In this document: piece after piece, positions 60,433 to 64,000 of the stretch
How the letters are laid out: the number at the start of each line of letters is the position of its first letter
How positions within the stretch are numbered: the stretch's first letter is position 1
Assembly (NCBI GenBank): GCA_037957365.1
Contig: JARHVA010004091.1
Coordinates: 808,501-872,500 of the forward strand
Source of the DNA: Torreya grandis
Lineage: Eukaryota; Streptophyta; Pinopsida; Cupressales; Taxaceae
DNA length: 64,000 nucleotides
Direction of reading: 5' to 3'
Notes under the pieces: model-generated
What the model was told of the DNA's origin: nothing
The model's input: the letters and a program-made list of their open reading frames with translations, nothing else
Databases searched by the model: none
Translations under genes and position numbers: made by a program

Positions 60433-62475
60433 TCCTCTCCCTTAATTCGAACCACAATATACTTTATATTCTTTCTAAATTAAAACTAGACTCTTAAAAC
60501 ATACTATAACGGTTTCCTGATTCAAGAAACTCTCAACAACTCCTAGACCCACACAGGGTGGTGAACACCATGACTGCCACCTCACTCTTCTCTTAACATA
60601 TGATTCAAAACCATCTTAAAGGGCCTCTAAAGAGACCTTATAGGTCTATTACAACATTTTAAACATGACATAAAATTAAAATCTACTTAGATCACCTAGA
60701 CACACTCCCAATCCCCCATTACAAATTTGAAAATTCAAATTAAATAAAAGGTAGGAAAACTAGTTTTGAACTCTAATTCAAATATTAACTTACCCACATG
60801 ACTCTAAGACACATTCTTGAGCATTACTAAGATGCCCCTACATCATAATCCCAAGGGGATAAAAGAACTTGATCCCCACATTCTTCTTCATTTAAATTTT
60901 CATATAAGTGTGTGTGATCTTTGCTACCACACTTGTCTCTACTTCCTCATCCATGTGATATTTTCCTTTGCTCTTGTTGTTTCTTATACTAATACTTGTA
61001 CCTATAAGTACTATTCTTGTTTTACTTTCTTTCATAATCCTCTTCCATCTTCAAGACATTCAATAATAGTTGCCATTCTCTTTCTATTGCCTCCTCTAAC
61101 ATTGTTATTTTTGCCTCTTCATTAGCATACCTATTCCATGTCATACTCTTTTCCTTCTTTGAACATTCCAAGGTCTCATTGGTGTTCATAATATTTTTAT
61201 CAACATCCTCTACCATGTTTTCCTCTAGTATAGTTGCTACTTATTTGACTATCAAATAAACCATCTCATTACCTTGCATCTTCATTTCATGGACTATTAA
61301 TTTAGTCTCATCTTCCTTTACCTATTCATCTCTATCCTCAAGCACTTAATGTTCTTCTTACTTCTTTAATGATCCAATGAACTCCTCAAACAATCCTATT
61401 ATGTCTTTATACAAAACATCATCTTCATCTTCATAATATTCATCAATAAGTACATGTGCTTTTCTACCTATTGTGTCTCTATATTCGTTATTACTTGTTT
61501 TCTTTTCATCTTTCCACTCCTCTTCATAAAGTAATTCACCATTTTTATAGTATAAAAACACCCCATCTTTAATTGTACCTTCACTCTTCCATGCATCATC
61601 TTCCTCTTCCCAATCATGCACTTTACCTTCCACTTTTTTACCTGCATTCAACCATAAAAAATTAATATTAGTCTAAAATTTTTTAGGTCCAATTTCATCT
61701 CTTTTCTCTTCAATGTAAATTTGTGTTTCCATATTCTTCAACTACCTCTCCATATGTTCCATCACTTGCTAGTTTTTTTTTATCTTGCATTATTTCTCTA
61801 AAGTTGCACCTAACTCTTTTCTTGATCTCGAGTCTACACTGCAAACTATACACATTCCACATTTGAATTAACTCTATTTCAATCCTTACCAATTCATCCT
61901 TCATCTCCTTTATCTCTATCTCCATCTTCTTCTCATTGTTTCATGCTTTTTTAACTCTGTCTCTTGCTTTTCTTTGTACCTCTTCTTTCATCTTCATCTT
62001 GAGTACCTCACTTGGGTACATACTTATCTCTCCTTTTGGCCTCACTTGGACTACTTTATTTTGGTTCACACTTTTAAATCCTCTCACTATTCTACTTTAG
62101 ACCTCACTAGGGCCTTTCCACAACTTTTGTCCTTCACACTTAGACTACCTCCTCTTTCACAAGCTCTATTTATGAGCTTCTCTTTTTTGAGCTTATTAAT
62201 AACTCTATTATTTCAATGTTACCACCACATTATTAACTTGTTTTCTTTCCTCACATATCACATACCATCATTAATTCACTCAAACCAATAAATCAACCTC
62301 AAGTAACTCATACCTTTCTCAATTTACATTCTTACTCTGTCTTCCAACAAGTCTCCTTATAATCTGCCTCTTTACTTACCTGCAAATTCTTTATACACAT
62401 GTAACATGTACTATTTATCAATTTCATACCTATATAAAAATATTAAAAGAACATATATATGGATCTAATACTAAA
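60433..62475 (-). pseudogene. Lys/Glu-rich unknown protein frames of the last LTR element
   Basis: Three minus-strand open pieces share a charged coiled-coil style: 61,925-61,710 (MEIEIKEMKDELVRIEIELI), 61,651-61,358 (HDWEEEDDAWKSEG, YYEDEDDVLYKDIIGLFEE) and 61,216-61,022 (MTWNRYANEEAK, MLEEAIEREWQLLLN). Before the second, an acceptor-like site (ttttttatggttgaatgcag) near 61,630 hints at splicing, so the pieces may be exons of one gene. I find no protease, RT or integrase. It might be a gag-like or unrelated captured protein. The plus strand of the same stretch gives Leu/Ser/Phe-rich shadow frames. Confidence 0.45.
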
Positions 62476-64000
62476 TTATTCAAAGCTTCTATCAACTTTC
62501 ACTTCTCTCACACTATGCTTACAAACTTGCCATTTCTTCTTAACCCACATTGGGCCTATCTTGTCCTAATGGACCAAAACATAGAATCATACTTTATAAA
62601 AGTTAAAAAAAACATAAAACATTATAACACATTATTTAAAACCATCTCAATCCACCTTTATCAATCATCATCTTTCATTTCGCTCAATAATCAACTTCTT
62701 GTCTTTTAAGCCTACTAGCCTTATTTAGGGTTAAATTAATTTTTATTTAGTACACCATCTCATCCAGGAAAAGTAAATAGGTTTTTATGTACCCTTCTCT
62801 ATTATTTTTCTTCACACAAAAACTTAGGTTATGTTCCTTGGTAAAGTCTCTTACTTGTAGGCCTACCTAACATGGTAATTAGCCCTCCAAATGGACAAAC
62901 CTCCTTAATATAAGCAATGTACTATCAAAAAATGAAAACTATTGACCTTTTTAGATACCCTTTTTACTCATTCATCTTATCCAACCCTTATTTCAATATC
63001 ACTCTCAAATAACATCCCTTTTACTTCTTTAGCCTATCCCAACTAGGTCTCTTATAGGCCTAAGTTAACTTAATCCTCAAAAAGCCATACTGATGAGTCT
63101 TTACACACCTAAAACCAAGTTATTCACTCTAAGGATGTCACATAGGTCTATACTAAAAAAATTTATAAAAAATTTATAGTTCAAATGAGAGATATGGTCT
63201 AAACCCTAGATTAGGGCTTTTTGTCCTCTCTCACAACCAGAGAGCCCAAAAAAAGTAATTTTCAATGTTTAAAAATGTTTAAAAGATAAAAAAAATTGGT
63301 TTTATAGGTCTGTTTAATAACCATACAAATATTTCATTATAATATTAAGGTTTCATAACCCTCATATTACTCTCAACAAGGAGAACTCAGTCTTTTAACA
63401 CTGTATTTTCTAATTATAAGGATTCTTTATCTTATATTAGGTTTTTCACTACATTATATGAGTATTATAAACCCATCTCTATCACTTTAAGTCTAAAACA
63501 ATATTCAATACTACCTATAACAGGGTTCAAAATTTTGGTTTAATGATTATAGGCTTTCAATGAATAAAACTATGATCAAAATGAAACTCACTTACCCTTA
63601 TCACTTTATATTCAAATATATTTCTCTTAAATCTTCATACATGTCTAATTTGTAACCCTCCACAAAATTCCAAGTGAGGAAATGGTTCAAATACTTAGAC
63701 TTTGTTCAAATAAGACTATGTTGCACTCCCTATTTAGCAGGCTTGGTAGACTTCTCAAAAGTGACTACTTCCAACTCAAGTTAGCATTCCCTATCTATAA
63801 AAAATATAATATAGTTTAATCATAAAAAATATCAATAATACTAAAGTATATTCACTCACCACTTGATTTTTCAGATGTTTCTTATCCTTTGTTCCAACCA
63901 TGCAAATGAATGACACACAAAAAATTTATATCACATCATAATTACATATCTTGCCTTAAGGTCATATAAAAAACTAGTAAAATTGTATATACATAGTGGT
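62476..64000 (-). repeat. 5' LTR (partial, runs past the window)
   Basis: Direct repeat of 58,739-60,297. About 135 bases of it should lie beyond the window if it is as long as its partner. Confidence 0.72.

Larger units (their letters stand above)
58739..64000 (-). mobile_element. Non-autonomous LTR element with long LTRs, cut by the window edge
   Basis: A direct repeat pair (58,739 onward and about 62,476 onward, offset about 3.7 kb) matches to the end of the window. On the minus strand a purine tract (gggagagga, 60,433-60,441) precedes TGATGAG at 60,432, and the left copy ends ...GATCTACA at 58,739. So the left copy is a 1,694-bp 3' LTR with TG...CA ends. Next to the right copy the minus strand reads TAGTATTAGATCC, a primer-site relic matching 10 of 13 bases. 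The 2-kb interior has no pol domain. It lies directly downstream of the LINE relic. Confidence 0.65.

Noticed and set aside
60817..61125. Plus-strand Leu/Ser/Phe-rich frames in the last element
   Set aside because: They are shadows of the Lys/Glu-rich minus-strand text (complementary codons).

Overview
The window is AT-rich plant nuclear DNA made almost entirely of decayed transposable elements. No intact host gene is visible. The plant call rests on iMet-tRNA primed Ty1/copia and Ty3/gypsy LTR retrotransposons (one with a chromodomain), a LINE-type DUF4283 ORF1 relic, a leucine-rich-repeat fragment of the NLR resistance-gene type, and long microsatellites. The density of old nested elements suggests a large-genome seed plant, perhaps a gymnosperm. 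That last step is inference and the species is not identifiable from the sequence.

Layout. (1) 1-10,738: no recognisable gene; a possible 3' LTR of an element entering from the left (1,553-2,242), then AT-rich DNA. (2) 10,739-31,703: one old minus-strand copia element ('O') split by two younger insertions: copia 'N' (12,561-18,925, plus strand, perfect TCTTC target duplication) and an LTR element without visible reverse transcriptase ('L', about 19,147-28,537). O's coding sequence resumes in register across N. (3) 31,704-33,233: a small ORF with one membrane segment and an NLR-type LRR pseudogene. (4) 33,234-54,009: a cluster of one copia family: an inverted leader fragment, element A (33,581-48,224, minus), and element B (48,225-54,009, minus). 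B abuts A's 5' LTR and lacks its own 3' LTR. A contains a chromovirus-type gypsy element (34,491-40,554, CTGAA target duplication) and a 2.2-kb non-autonomous LTR element (41,736-43,962) whose inside carries an exon-like, less AT-rich segment. (5) 54,010-58,738: gene-poor DNA, a CA/TG microsatellite pair and a degraded LINE ORF1. (6) 58,739-64,000: a non-autonomous LTR element with long LTRs (about 1.7 kb) and minus-strand Lys/Glu-rich reading frames; its 5' LTR runs off the window.

All element coding regions carry stops or frameshifts, so nothing here looks able to move on its own. The nesting gives a relative order: O before N and L; the A/B family before the chromovirus and the small LTR element. 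The most unusual points are the A/B array with a shared LTR, the possible captured exon, the 21-residue tandem repeat in L, and the Lys/Glu-rich reading frames of the last element. No new defence or regulatory system was found.
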